DNA of 41,505 nt from a virus: IMG/VR virus record IMGVR_UViG_3300042390_000615, positions 1-41,505 of that record. One strand, given 5' to 3'. Each line of letters opens with the position of its first letter. Position 1 is the first letter of the stretch. Made by a program: the position numbers and the translations under genes. Below, piece after piece: positions 27,722 to 34,071 of the stretch. The notes beneath the pieces are model-generated. The model made no database searches. It worked only from the letters and a program-made list of their open reading frames with translations, and was not told the origin of the DNA.

Positions 27722-29635
27722 TTATTCTCTTACGATTGTTCCGTTGCTATAGCTTGCTGTTTTTGTGTAGGTAGACCCTGAAGGATCTTCTCCAGAAGAT
27801 ATTTTGTCTGATAAAGTATTTAACGTTACATTATCAATGCTTAAATTCAAATAAAGATCTTGTAGTCCGATTACATCATTTGATTCTGGTATTGCAGAGA
27901 TTTCAATAATTGGTTCTCCGCCACTATCTTTACTCGTAGATTCAATTGTGATTGCACTTAAGTTTATTTCGCCCTTTACATAATCTATTGTTCCTGCATT
28001 TGCTTTAATTGTTTTGGACCCCTGAATTGAATCTAATTTGAAAATAAAAATAGTGCCAGTAAGTTTACCTTCATTTGGAATATCACTTAAGTAAACTGTA
28101 TCTTGTACACCAGGAATCTTAAAACCAGAAGATTTAATATTAAATCCTCTGAGATCTTTTATGTGAAATTCATTTCCAAAACATATTTCATATGTCGCTA
28201 ATCTATTTAACTCTGGTTTTAAATCGCGTCTCATTTGAACAGTTGTAATATTGGACGTGATTGATTCATGACCATCATCAATAATCTTTAGGAATTTACT
28301 ATACTTAAACCTTGCTCCATACTTATTCAACTCCGATGAATTTGCATACTTTTTGATATTATTAGAAACTGTACTTGTAATATATTCTGATGAAGGTGCT
28401 AGATTATTATTATAGTAAATTGTAGAGTTTATCTCTAGTATAAGGTACTTAAGATCCATTATTTCTGGAATAATTCCAGCAACCGAATATTGCTTTAATT
28501 TTTCTTTGATAGAATCCTTTATACTATTAGGAACAAAAAATCCATTTTCTGGTTTAATTGTAATAAAAACCTTTCCGTATTGTGGAGGACTCAAATCTTC
28601 CCCACCAAAAGCAGAAACCGATTCCGTCTCTGGATATATCTGAGGTATAATCGCCTCAAAATCACTTGCAGTTACGGCACGATTTTGTGCTGCATAGATT
28701 TTAGTTGCATATTTTTTGATTGAATCAACGGATTCAATTTCTCTACCTCCACCAGAAACAATATTTGTAGTAATTAAAGAAATCCCGCTAATTATATTAA
28801 ATGAAGAATTATCAACAATTGTTCCATTGAAAGTAAATGAAGATACTCCATTTGCAGTTTCTCCACCTGTTATAATGTAAGAAATATCTACTATTTCACC
28901 ACTAACAAGTTTTCTTCCGAGTATTCCATCGCCAAATAATAACTCATATCTTTGATCTTCAATCTCTTGAATAAAGAATATTTTTGAATCAGAATTTACT
29001 GATAAAATATTATTAGATTGAATGTATTTCTTTCTTGGTCCAAGTTGACCATCTCTTACATCTACTCTAATTAAAGAACTATCAACATTTTCATTATTTA
29101 AAATGTATCTTTGATTAGGCGTTAATGAATCTACAGTATATGTCTCAGTAATATATGTTCCTTCATAAATGTCTATATTATTAAATTCGGCAATACCATT
29201 GTTGACTGGAACGGTAATATCATCTGGAATTGAATAAACGTAACTTATTCCACTAAATGTTCCGGTTGAAGTCGCAACAATTCCTTTTTTAAGAGTAAGT
29301 GTAAGAGGTTTTTGTGGGGAAGTAGTGGTAGATGTATCTACAAAGAAAGAAACATTGGCTTTTGATGCAGTTCTGGATCTCGGAACATATCCAATGCTTC
29401 TTGCAAGAGATACTACATTTTCTCTTAGAGTCGCGCTATCAATAAACACCTCATTGCTAATCATATTAGCGTTATATGAGGAAATATATGTATTATATGC
29501 AAGAACATCTAGTATGACTGAAAGATTGGATCCTTCGAAATCATAGTCTGTAAAATTTGAATTCGATCTTAGATAATCTCTAAGAGAAGTCTTAATTTGA
29601 TCGAAATCTAGATTGGTGAAGTTGACTAGTGCCAT
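27722..29635 (-). CDS. gp6: gp6, baseplate wedge protein (J-like)
   Basis: A 637-residue protein close to T4 gp6 (660 residues). The start MALVNFTNLDFDQIKTSLRD YLRSNSNFTDYDFEGSNLSV and VFIDSATLRENVVSLARSIG are family hallmarks. The middle GGREIESVDSIKKYATKIYA followed by NRAVTASDFEAII is the baseplate J-like core shared by contractile-tail systems. gp6 dimers form the inner ring of the baseplate and bind gp25, gp53 and gp7. The gene begins directly after the gp25 stop with no gap and ends one base before the gp7-like gene. Confidence 0.95.
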   Translation of the reverse strand: MALVNFTNLDFDQIKTSLRDYLRSNSNFTDYDFEGSNLSVILDVLAYNTYISSYNANMISNEVFIDSATLRENVVSLARSIGYVPRSRTASKANVSFFVDTSTTTSPQKPLTLTLKKGIVATSTGTFSGISYVYSIPDDITVPVNNGIAEFNNIDIYEGTYITETYTVDSLTPNQRYILNNENVDSSLIRVDVRDGQLGPRKKYIQSNNILSVNSDSKIFFIQEIEDQRYELLFGDGILGRKLVSGEIVDISYIITGGETANGVSSFTFNGTIVDNSSFNIISGISLITTNIVSGGGREIESVDSIKKYATKIYAAQNRAVTASDFEAIIPQIYPETESVSAFGGEDLSPPQYGKVFITIKPENGFFVPNSIKDSIKEKLKQYSVAGIIPEIMDLKYLILEINSTIYYNNNLAPSSEYITSTVSNNIKKYANSSELNKYGARFKYSKFLKIIDDGHESITSNITTVQMRRDLKPELNRLATYEICFGNEFHIKDLRGFNIKSSGFKIPGVQDTVYLSDIPNEGKLTGTIFIFKLDSIQGSKTIKANAGTIDYVKGEINLSAITIESTSKDSGGEPIIEISAIPESNDVIGLQDLYLNLSIDNVTLNTLSDKISSGEDPSGSTYTKTASYSNGTIVRE

Positions 29636-30037
29636 TTATCGTGTTGGTTGTAATGCAAATGATAATTGTTGAGGTAATACATCAGCACCAACGATGTAAT
29701 ATTTAATAGTTACATTGAATTCATAATTTTCATCATTTGGAGTTACTTCAACGTCAATTAAACTCACTCTTGGTTCATAATTTTCAATTGTATTTTTGAT
29801 TTCGTCTCTTATAACAGAGGCACTTATTTCATCAAGCATTTCAAAAAGAGACTGATTAATCCTAGAACCAAGATTTTGGTTAAAAAATCTTTCACCCGGT
29901 TGAGTTAAAACAAGATTGCGAAGTGATCTGGCAATAGCCGTCTCATTTTTAATCGCAATCAGATCATAATTCAGAGGATTAACCTGAAAGGATAAACTAA
30001 TATCTTTAAATGACTTGCTTATCCTTTCAGCGGGCAT
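29636..30037 (-). CDS. gp25: gp25, baseplate wedge protein
   Basis: A 133-residue protein, the same size as T4 gp25 (132). It carries the conserved EPR triplet (residues 88-90, NYEPRVSLIDVEV) that holds gp25 to gp6 in T4 and in type VI secretion baseplates, and the typical RSLRNLVLTQPGERFFNQNL GSRI stretch. gp25 initiates sheath assembly on the baseplate. The old label 'lysozyme activity' for this family is not supported by structure. It is the first recognised gene of the baseplate run and has a late promoter 22 bases upstream. Confidence 0.95.
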   Translation of the reverse strand: MPAERISKSFKDISLSFQVNPLNYDLIAIKNETAIARSLRNLVLTQPGERFFNQNLGSRINQSLFEMLDEISASVIRDEIKNTIENYEPRVSLIDVEVTPNDENYEFNVTIKYYIVGADVLPQQLSFALQPTR

Positions 30038-30058
30038 GAAAAATAAGTAATTCTGTCT

Positions 30059-30066
30059 TATTTATT
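30059..30066 (-). promoter_or_regulatory. T4-type late promoter candidate (AATAAATA)
   Basis: Minus strand AATAAATA, 22 bases before the gp25 start, between gp25 and the 84-residue gene. It would start the gp25-gp6-gp7 transcript. Confidence 0.6.
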
Positions 30067-30319
30067 AGAGATTTTTTGATTCATAAAGTGGTTCAGTGCC
30101 ATATTCCCAGTCATCATAGTCATTATCATTGCGAATTTGTGAATGAATTTCATTTTGATAGAAGAAATCGTGCTTTTTGGGAGTTAAATCATCACTTGCA
30201 ATCTCTCGAAGCATTTTTTGCTTCTCAACTTTCTCTTCCCAACCATATTCTGAAGATAAGTACTGAGTTCCCCACTCATTTTTCATAAAATTCTGGTCTT
30301 TATCCACTTGTTTGGTCAT
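30065..30319 (-). CDS. Conserved-type hypothetical protein (84 aa)
   Basis: An 84-residue acidic, Tyr/Trp-rich protein: ...MKNEWGTQYLSSEYGWEEKV ... NDNDYDDWEYGTEPLYESK. The ATG at 30319 has a good Shine-Dalgarno (AGGAG about 9 bases upstream), which supports this start over the internal Met at residue 12. It overlaps the end of the upstream gene by 20 bases. No family is recognised; proteins of this look precede gp25 in cyanophage-like genomes, as far as I recall. Confidence 0.82.
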   Translation of the reverse strand: MTKQVDKDQNFMKNEWGTQYLSSEYGWEEKVEKQKMLREIASDDLTPKKHDFFYQNEIHSQIRNDNDYDDWEYGTEPLYESKNL

Positions 30320-30995
30320 TTTTTTTCTCCTGATTTGTTAAATCAGAACTTTTTACGGGGTTGCTATCCCGAATATTTGTGATTTCGTACATAAAATCGT
30401 CGGAGGTCTCAATTTTGCGACGATTTTCAACAGAATATTCGGTCAAATCAATTTCATAACCTGGATTTTTGGTAATTCTGTTCTTAGTCCATGCATCATC
30501 ATACCATAATATCTTATTATTTGGATATGCATAGAAATTTCCATTGTCCATTTTGAAAAGATGGGCACATTTGTGCTCTGGAGTCTCACTAAAGTTAGTA
30601 TTCAGAGTAGATTTTGACTCCCATGACCAATCGAGCGTAAAAAGATATGTCCCTTCATTTTTTTCTCCTCGATAATTGATAAGTTCAGCACGTAAGTTAG
30701 CCAACCTTGAACGAACTTGAACATCAATATAAGGAGAAAAGCAATCCCACCACATGCATTCTTCTAATTGAGGAACTGGTGCATCAGATTTCCAACAAAA
30801 TGCATGAATAGGTCTACGAGTCCAGTTAACACCATTCTCTAAAAATGCTTCAAAGAGAGGTACATGCTTCTCTAAGGACGCTACAGAGTGTACATCGCAT
30901 AAAGTTACCTCTCCGTGACCTTTTTTATGATTGTAGAGAAATTCATTGCGAATATAACAAGTAATTGTTGGAAGATTGTGATTTAAATATGCCAT
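30300..30995 (-). CDS. Conserved-type hypothetical protein (231 aa)
   Basis: A soluble protein of 231 residues starting MAYLNHNLPTITCYIRNEFL, rich in Trp, His and Cys (PIHAFCWKSDAPVPQLEECM WWDC). The ATG at 30995 follows an AGGTG ribosome-binding-like stretch; extension upstream would need a TTG inside the terminator hairpin's T-run. I do not recognise a catalytic family. It is the first gene after an intrinsic terminator, so it may depend on readthrough or on a promoter I cannot identify. Confidence 0.85.
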   Translation of the reverse strand: MAYLNHNLPTITCYIRNEFLYNHKKGHGEVTLCDVHSVASLEKHVPLFEAFLENGVNWTRRPIHAFCWKSDAPVPQLEECMWWDCFSPYIDVQVRSRLANLRAELINYRGEKNEGTYLFTLDWSWESKSTLNTNFSETPEHKCAHLFKMDNGNFYAYPNNKILWYDDAWTKNRITKNPGYEIDLTEYSVENRRKIETSDDFMYEITNIRDSNPVKSSDLTNQEKKNDQTSG

Positions 30996-31005
30996 AACAC
31001 CTAAC

Positions 31006-31032
31006 AAAAAAAGCAGGAATTACTTCCTGCTT
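31006..31032 (-). terminator. Intrinsic terminator
   Basis: On the minus strand a 9-bp perfect stem (AAGCAGGAA / TTCCTGCTT, loop GTAA) is followed by a run of seven T. It lies just after the stop of the 47-residue basic gene and ends the transcript coming from the glycosyltransferase promoter. Confidence 0.85.
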
Positions 31033-31042
31033 ATCTATAATA

Positions 31043-31186
31043 TTAACCTTTACCTTGTCCGCGATATTTCTTTTTACGTCCATTACGAGAGGTTGCACTC
31101 AACAATGTACGTGGAGAACGTCCTTGACGTGTCTTCTTCGGTGCTCCTGGTTGAAACAGTACTTTATTACTTCCACCTTTAGCCAT
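31043..31186 (-). CDS. Small basic protein (47 aa)
   Basis: A 47-residue, strongly basic protein: MAKGGSNKVLFQPGAPKKTR ... ending SRNGRKKKYRGQGKG. A strong GGAGGA Shine-Dalgarno lies 8-9 bases before the ATG. It overlaps the upstream 54-residue gene by 8 bases in another frame. The Lys/Arg/Gly richness suggests nucleic-acid binding, which is inference. A terminator follows directly. Confidence 0.85.
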   Translation of the reverse strand: MAKGGSNKVLFQPGAPKKTRQGRSPRTLLSATSRNGRKKKYRGQGKG

Positions 31187-31343
31187 TTGTAATTTCCTCC
31201 ATTTCAATTAAAGTTGGATCAATGTCTTCTCCCGAGTAGAAACGCTCTGAGAAGTCTTCAAGAATCTCACTACAGTCATCTATAGTGAGATTTGTATAAA
31301 TTTTACGACCTTTATATAAAAGATTGTAGAGTTTTTTTGTCAT
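31179..31343 (-). CDS. Small hypothetical protein (54 aa)
   Basis: A 54-residue protein: MTKKLYNLLYKGRKIYTNLT ... ending DPTLIEMEEITNG. The ATG overlaps the stop of the glycosyltransferase gene as TGATG, and the end overlaps the next gene by 8 bases, so the three genes form a coupled operon. It is acidic in the second half. No known family is recognised. Confidence 0.83.
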   Translation of the reverse strand: MTKKLYNLLYKGRKIYTNLTIDDCSEILEDFSERFYSGEDIDPTLIEMEEITNG

Positions 31344-32110
31344 CAGATAATACGAGTTTTCTCATGCCCCACTCTGATACGAGGATCGCACCAGATTTCA
31401 AATCCTGCCTCTTTTGCATCAAGACAGAATGAAACATCTTCACCGCACATATCTTGAACTTGACCAGACTCAAAGACTTGCATTTTAGGTGCAAACCAAG
31501 GATATTCGAGGTTTTCAAAAACACCATTCTTGATGAGTACCCAACCAAAACCAGTGTAATCAACAGTGAAAGGTTTCCGACGTTTTTGAATAGACTCAAC
31601 GGTTTCATGATTCATCACTCCACCATTCTTGCGGAAATCATCTTCCTCCAACCAGTGTGCGACAGAAGTTGTGTGCCCATCCTCTGTAGCATACCAACCA
31701 GCAGTGATTTCCCGCTCAGTACCATCTTCACTCAGAGAAAGATCACAAAGTTGCCAGAATTTGTTTGTGTCAAAGACAATATCCGAGTCAATCCAAAGTT
31801 GATAATCATATTGCAGTTTTCCATCCCAAGGAATTTGCTTTGGTCCACGAAGTACATTTGCACCCAAACATTTGCAACGTGCAAAATTAACCATTGATGA
31901 ATAATCTTGAGAGATTTGAATACTCATTCCATTCTGTACCATATCAAAGCACAGTTGCACAAAGTTCTTCAGAAAAATAAAGGAACACCCACGACCAGGA
32001 AGACAAAATACAATTGACTTTCCTCGCATCCTTTCTTTAATCGCATCAATATCCCAGTCTTCTTTTTTGGATGTTGGTGCTGTTGCTTTTACAGTAAATC
32101 CTTTTGCCAT
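31343..32110 (-). CDS. GT-A-type glycosyltransferase (Anp1-like)
   Basis: A 255-residue protein with the shape of a nucleotide-sugar glycosyltransferase. It has an early strand SIVFCLPGRG (32-41), the DxD-type metal/nucleotide site WIDSDIVF (DSD at 108-110), an acceptor-region GFGWVLIKNGVFENL, and the C-terminal pair GEDVSFCLDAKEAGFEIW (GED 223-225) and RVGHEK (His 249). This order fits GT-A folds such as Anp1/GT2. It probably adds sugar to phage DNA, a virion protein or a host glycan; the substrate is unknown. It has its own sigma70-like promoter and heads a three-gene operon that ends at the terminator near 31.0 kb. Confidence 0.8.
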   Translation of the reverse strand: MAKGFTVKATAPTSKKEDWDIDAIKERMRGKSIVFCLPGRGCSFIFLKNFVQLCFDMVQNGMSIQISQDYSSMVNFARCKCLGANVLRGPKQIPWDGKLQYDYQLWIDSDIVFDTNKFWQLCDLSLSEDGTEREITAGWYATEDGHTTSVAHWLEEDDFRKNGGVMNHETVESIQKRRKPFTVDYTGFGWVLIKNGVFENLEYPWFAPKMQVFESGQVQDMCGEDVSFCLDAKEAGFEIWCDPRIRVGHEKTRII

Positions 32111-32133
32111 AAAAAAATAAAACCTTCAGATCA

Positions 32134-32163
32134 ATTTTAACAGTCTATATATGCAGTTGTCAA
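32134..32163 (-). promoter_or_regulatory. sigma70-type promoter for the glycosyltransferase operon
   Basis: Minus strand TTGACA (32158-32163), an 18-base spacer and TAAAAT (32134-32139). The predicted start of transcription lies about 17 bases before the glycosyltransferase ATG. Confidence 0.6.
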
Positions 32164-32357
32164 TGCGAAGAGTTTAAACTCATTTCTTTCTGAAAAATCA
32201 ATTCCTCATAGGATAAGTCTTCTATAATATAGTCAGTTTTCATAATTCCTACCATATTGTTAATGGTATTCCAAGTTGTTTCGAATTCATCCTCTTTAAT
32301 AGAATGAAATAAACACTTATCTTTTGCGTAGATGTGATATATTTTTTCCGTTTGCAT
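32160..32357 (-). CDS. Conserved-type hypothetical protein (65 aa)
   Basis: A 65-residue protein: MQTEKIYHIYAKDKCLFHSI KEDEFETTWNTINNMVGIMK ... YEELIFQKEMS. The pattern 'YHIYAKD-C-L-H---E-EF--TW' is, from memory, frequent in cyanophage genomes, but the function is unknown. It has no clear Shine-Dalgarno (an AT-only leader with oligo-A/T runs). Its last bases overlap the -35 box of the next promoter. Confidence 0.8.
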   Translation of the reverse strand: MQTEKIYHIYAKDKCLFHSIKEDEFETTWNTINNMVGIMKTDYIIEDLSYEELIFQKEMSLNSSH

Positions 32358-32391
32358 AAAAAATTTTTACGAAATTTTTTTTATGATAAAG

Positions 32392-32535
32392 TTATTTTAC
32401 CATTGCATTATATATCAGACTAATCAAAATGCCCAGAGATGTTAATGAAATTCTACTCATTTGCTTTGGGTATCTGATCATCCATCCTGCAAGTATCACT
32501 CTCCAAAAATTCCAATATGGTGCTGATTTTTTCAT
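32392..32535 (-). CDS. Small membrane-associated protein (47 aa)
   Basis: A 47-residue protein: MKKSAPYWNFWRVILAGWMI RYPKQMSRISLTSLGILISL IYNAMVK. There are one or two hydrophobic segments (WRVILAGWMI; LTSLGILISLIY) with basic residues between, so a small membrane protein is likely. The start at 32535 is supported by a GAAGAG just upstream and by an ATGA overlap with the stop of the preceding 45-residue gene; a longer frame to 32598 would read inside that gene. Confidence 0.75.
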   Translation of the reverse strand: MKKSAPYWNFWRVILAGWMIRYPKQMSRISLTSLGILISLIYNAMVK

Positions 32536-32669
32536 CTCTTCTTTCTTTTTGAGGATGCTCTTTTTTGAGCAGGAGTTCTGAAGATACCTGTTGCGCAACT
32601 TTTCTTTTTCTTGTGCTTACCTCCGAAGATTCCCCATCCGTGGCAATTTACTTTTCTTTTTGGAGACAT
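32532..32669 (-). CDS. Small basic peptide (45 aa) with Cys/His pair
   Basis: A 45-residue, highly basic protein: MSPKRKVNCHGWGIFGGKHK ... SCATGIFRTPAQKRASSKRK KR. It is Lys/Arg-rich throughout with two GIF-containing turns and two Cys, suggesting nucleic-acid binding (inference). Its TGA overlaps the next ATG (ATGA), a typical coupled pair. It is the first gene after the gene-poor middle region. Confidence 0.68.
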   Translation of the reverse strand: MSPKRKVNCHGWGIFGGKHKKKKSCATGIFRTPAQKRASSKRKKR

Positions 32670-32745
32670 TTTTTTTTATGGAATTTTTTTTTTATGAGAG
32701 TGATAGATAGGTCGAAAAAGACATACAGTGTAGGTTAGGGTAGTG

Positions 32746-32782
32746 GGGCGTTTTTATATACGGGGGCAACGCCCGATATAAA
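32746..32782. other. Two mutually exclusive hairpins sharing one arm
   Basis: GGGCGTT (32746-32752) can pair with AACGCCC (32768-32774). Alternatively TTTATAT-A-CGGG (32753-32764) can pair with CCCGATATAAA (32772-32782), with one bulged A. The two structures share the CCC at 32772-32774 and cannot form together. This is the arrangement of an attenuator or switch, though no ligand or U-run is visible. Confidence 0.55.
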
Positions 32783-32828
32783 CAATAACAAATAAAATAA
32801 AATAACTGCTATAACGAATAAACAACTG

Positions 32829-33015
32829 ACAACGAATAAGTATTAGTTATTCGTGTTGTTTATACTAACTGCCACCAAATCACTGTGTTATTAGAATAAA
32901 ACAACGAAGTTCTTATTACTTAAGCACGAAAAAACTCTACTTATTTAATAAGAACTGACTATTCTTTATACTAACTGCCGCCAATTAACGACGAATAATA
33001 ATAAGTATAAAGAAT
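32829..33015. repeat. Two related stem-loops with a conserved TTTATACTAACTGCCRCCAA segment
   Basis: The 20-base segment TTTATACTAACTGCCRCCAA occurs at 32859-32878 and 32965-32984. Each sits in an imperfect or perfect inverted repeat. Copy 1 pairs GTTGTTTATACT (32855-32866) with AGAATAAAACAAC (32893-32905), with a bulge. Copy 2 pairs ATTCTTTATACT (32961-32972) with AGTATAAAGAAT (33004-33015). The arms differ but remain complementary. Each is preceded by another hairpin (ACAACGAATAA 32829-32839 with TTATTCGTGTTGT 32847-32859; AGTTCTTATT 32908-32917 with AATAAGAACT 32947-32956). Confidence 0.75.
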
Positions 33016-33140
33016 TAAGTTGCCATTAAAGATAAAAACAATCAGACAAAGTAATAATAATAAACGAAACATCTATCAGGCGATGTTTCTTACTCCACGA
33101 AAGTATAATACAACAGAGGAATGTTGGATTGTATTCTTAA

Positions 33141-33308
33141 TTACCAGGGCACGGAGAGATCTTCTACATAACTCTTCACTGATTCTTTACTGTCTAACCC
33201 GAATAGTTTCTTCCAGTTAATCTGATGAGGATTAAAATCTTCATTCACGTTTAATTCCAGAGTGATACGATACTTATTCCTTTGTGCTTTAAGGTAAGAA
33301 GTTGCCAT
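33141..33308 (-). CDS. Small hypothetical protein (55 aa) in the gene-poor region
   Basis: A 55-residue frame: MATSYLKAQRNKYRITLELN ... NPHQINWKKLFGLDSKESVK SYVEDLSVPW, then TAA. The composition looks like a folded soluble protein: alternating strand RITLELNV followed by a helix and a VEDL end, with balanced charges. There is no Shine-Dalgarno, but a promoter with an extended -10 (33349-33377) lies about 40 bases upstream, giving a leader of about 33 bases. No function is recognised. Confidence 0.7.
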   Translation of the reverse strand: MATSYLKAQRNKYRITLELNVNEDFNPHQINWKKLFGLDSKESVKSYVEDLSVPW

Positions 33309-33348
33309 AAGTTAAAGAACCGAAAGAACGAATAAACTCTACTGGTTA

Positions 33349-33377
33349 ATTCTACCAGACCTTTCAGTGCCCGTCAA
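33349..33377 (-). promoter_or_regulatory. sigma70-type promoter with extended -10
   Basis: Minus strand TTGACG (33372-33377), a 17-base spacer ending in TGG, and TAGAAT (33349-33354). It serves the 55-residue gene. The spacer and -10 (GGCACTG...CTGGTAGAATTAA) resemble the repeated promoter/leader modules near 39.0 and 40.15 kb. Confidence 0.65.
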
Positions 33378-33460
33378 GTATTTGCCCCACAACGAACTTG
33401 AGATATAAACGAATATTTTCTTCTTATGATTTCTTTGAGATTCTGATAAGATCGAATCTC

Positions 33461-33704
33461 TATACGAATCTTATCTAATCACGAATGACTTTGTGATTAT
33501 AATCTCACAGTTGTGTTGTATTATCAATTTTCTATACGAATCTTATCTAATCACGAATGAACTTATGAGTTCTTTATTGCCAGTCTTAAGTATTATGATT
33601 TTTCTATACGAATCTTATCTAATCACGAATGACTTTGTGATTCATTCTTATCATTAGTGCTTGTGTCTTTTATAATGATACGAATCTTATCTAATCACGA
33701 ATGA
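33461..33704. repeat. Four 28-bp repeats phased every 72 bp
   Basis: The sequence TATACGAATCTTATC followed by TAATCACGAATGA occurs at 33461-33488, 33533-33560, 33605-33632 and (27 bases) 33678-33704. The spacings are 72, 72 and about 72 bases. Spacers of 44 bases differ. In units 1 and 3 the repeat end plus spacer start forms a stem AATCAC / GTGATT; in unit 2 a different stem, GAACT / AGTTC, replaces it. A first GATAAGAT at 33447 pairs with ATCTTATC of copy 1. Confidence 0.9.
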
Positions 33705-33727
33705 CTTTTGTTTGTTCTGATTGTTAT

Positions 33728-33756
33728 ATTCTATCAGGTCTTATTATAATTGTCAA
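33728..33756 (-). promoter_or_regulatory. sigma70-type promoter pointing into the phased repeats
   Basis: Minus strand TTGACA (33751-33756), a 17-base spacer ending in TGA, and TAGAAT (33728-33733). Predicted transcription begins near 33721, so the four repeats would be at the 5' end of the RNA. Confidence 0.6.
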
Positions 33757-34071
33757 CCAGTGCCTTATAGAAACACTCCCTTCGGTCGTGTTGTCCTTCG
33801 GACGGGTCTTTAAGTTCTTGATGTTATTATTTCTCTTTAACAGCAACAAACATACTCTAGCGACATTATGAGTACTTGTCAACTAGAAGATTATGTGATA
33901 GAATAAAAGAGTTCTGATAAAACCTTGATAATTAAATAATTTTTGATAGTATAAAACCTTCCTGACATCTTTAGAAATTCGCATAAGAATCTAAAGCAGG
34001 AATTATGTGCTTTTATTGGGTTTCGGTGAGTATTCAGTTTTGATAATCTCTTTCAGTATTTGTTTTCTCCA

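Larger units (their letters stand above)
32670..33140. other. Gene-poor, hairpin-rich region upstream of the late/middle genes
   Basis: About 470 bases without a convincing gene. It holds the switch-like hairpin at 32746-32782, the two related stem-loops at 32829-33015 and several ACGAATAA words. A 33-codon hydrophobic frame (33072-32971, minus) overlaps the second stem-loop and is not accepted as a gene. Confidence 0.7.

Noticed and set aside
29636-30037. Lysozyme function for gp25
   Set aside because: Older annotations mention it, but gp25 is a structural baseplate protein and no lysozyme catalytic motif is visible.
32971-33072. 33-codon hydrophobic peptide (minus strand, MFRLLLLLCLIVFIF...)
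   Set aside because: It overlaps the second stem-loop completely, its codons follow from TTA/ATT-rich DNA, and the nearest GGAG is about 24 bases before the ATG. It remains possible but is not supported enough.
33020-33220. 66-codon + strand frame
   Set aside because: It runs against the better supported 55-residue minus-strand gene and has an unlikely composition.
33461-33704. CRISPR array (28-bp repeats, 44-bp spacers)
   Set aside because: There are only four units, spacers pair with the repeats to form hairpins, spacer bases are as AT-rich as the region, one end copy is shortened and no cas gene is near. Phased structural repeats fit better.
33780-33812. Possible terminator with two CCTTCGG elements
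   Set aside because: Only short stems (GTCC-TTC-GGAC) form and no T-run follows on either strand.
33701-33871. 56-codon + strand frame
   Set aside because: It starts inside a repeat copy, has no ribosome-binding site, and the hydrophobic/Cys-rich translation looks random; it also crosses minus-strand promoters.
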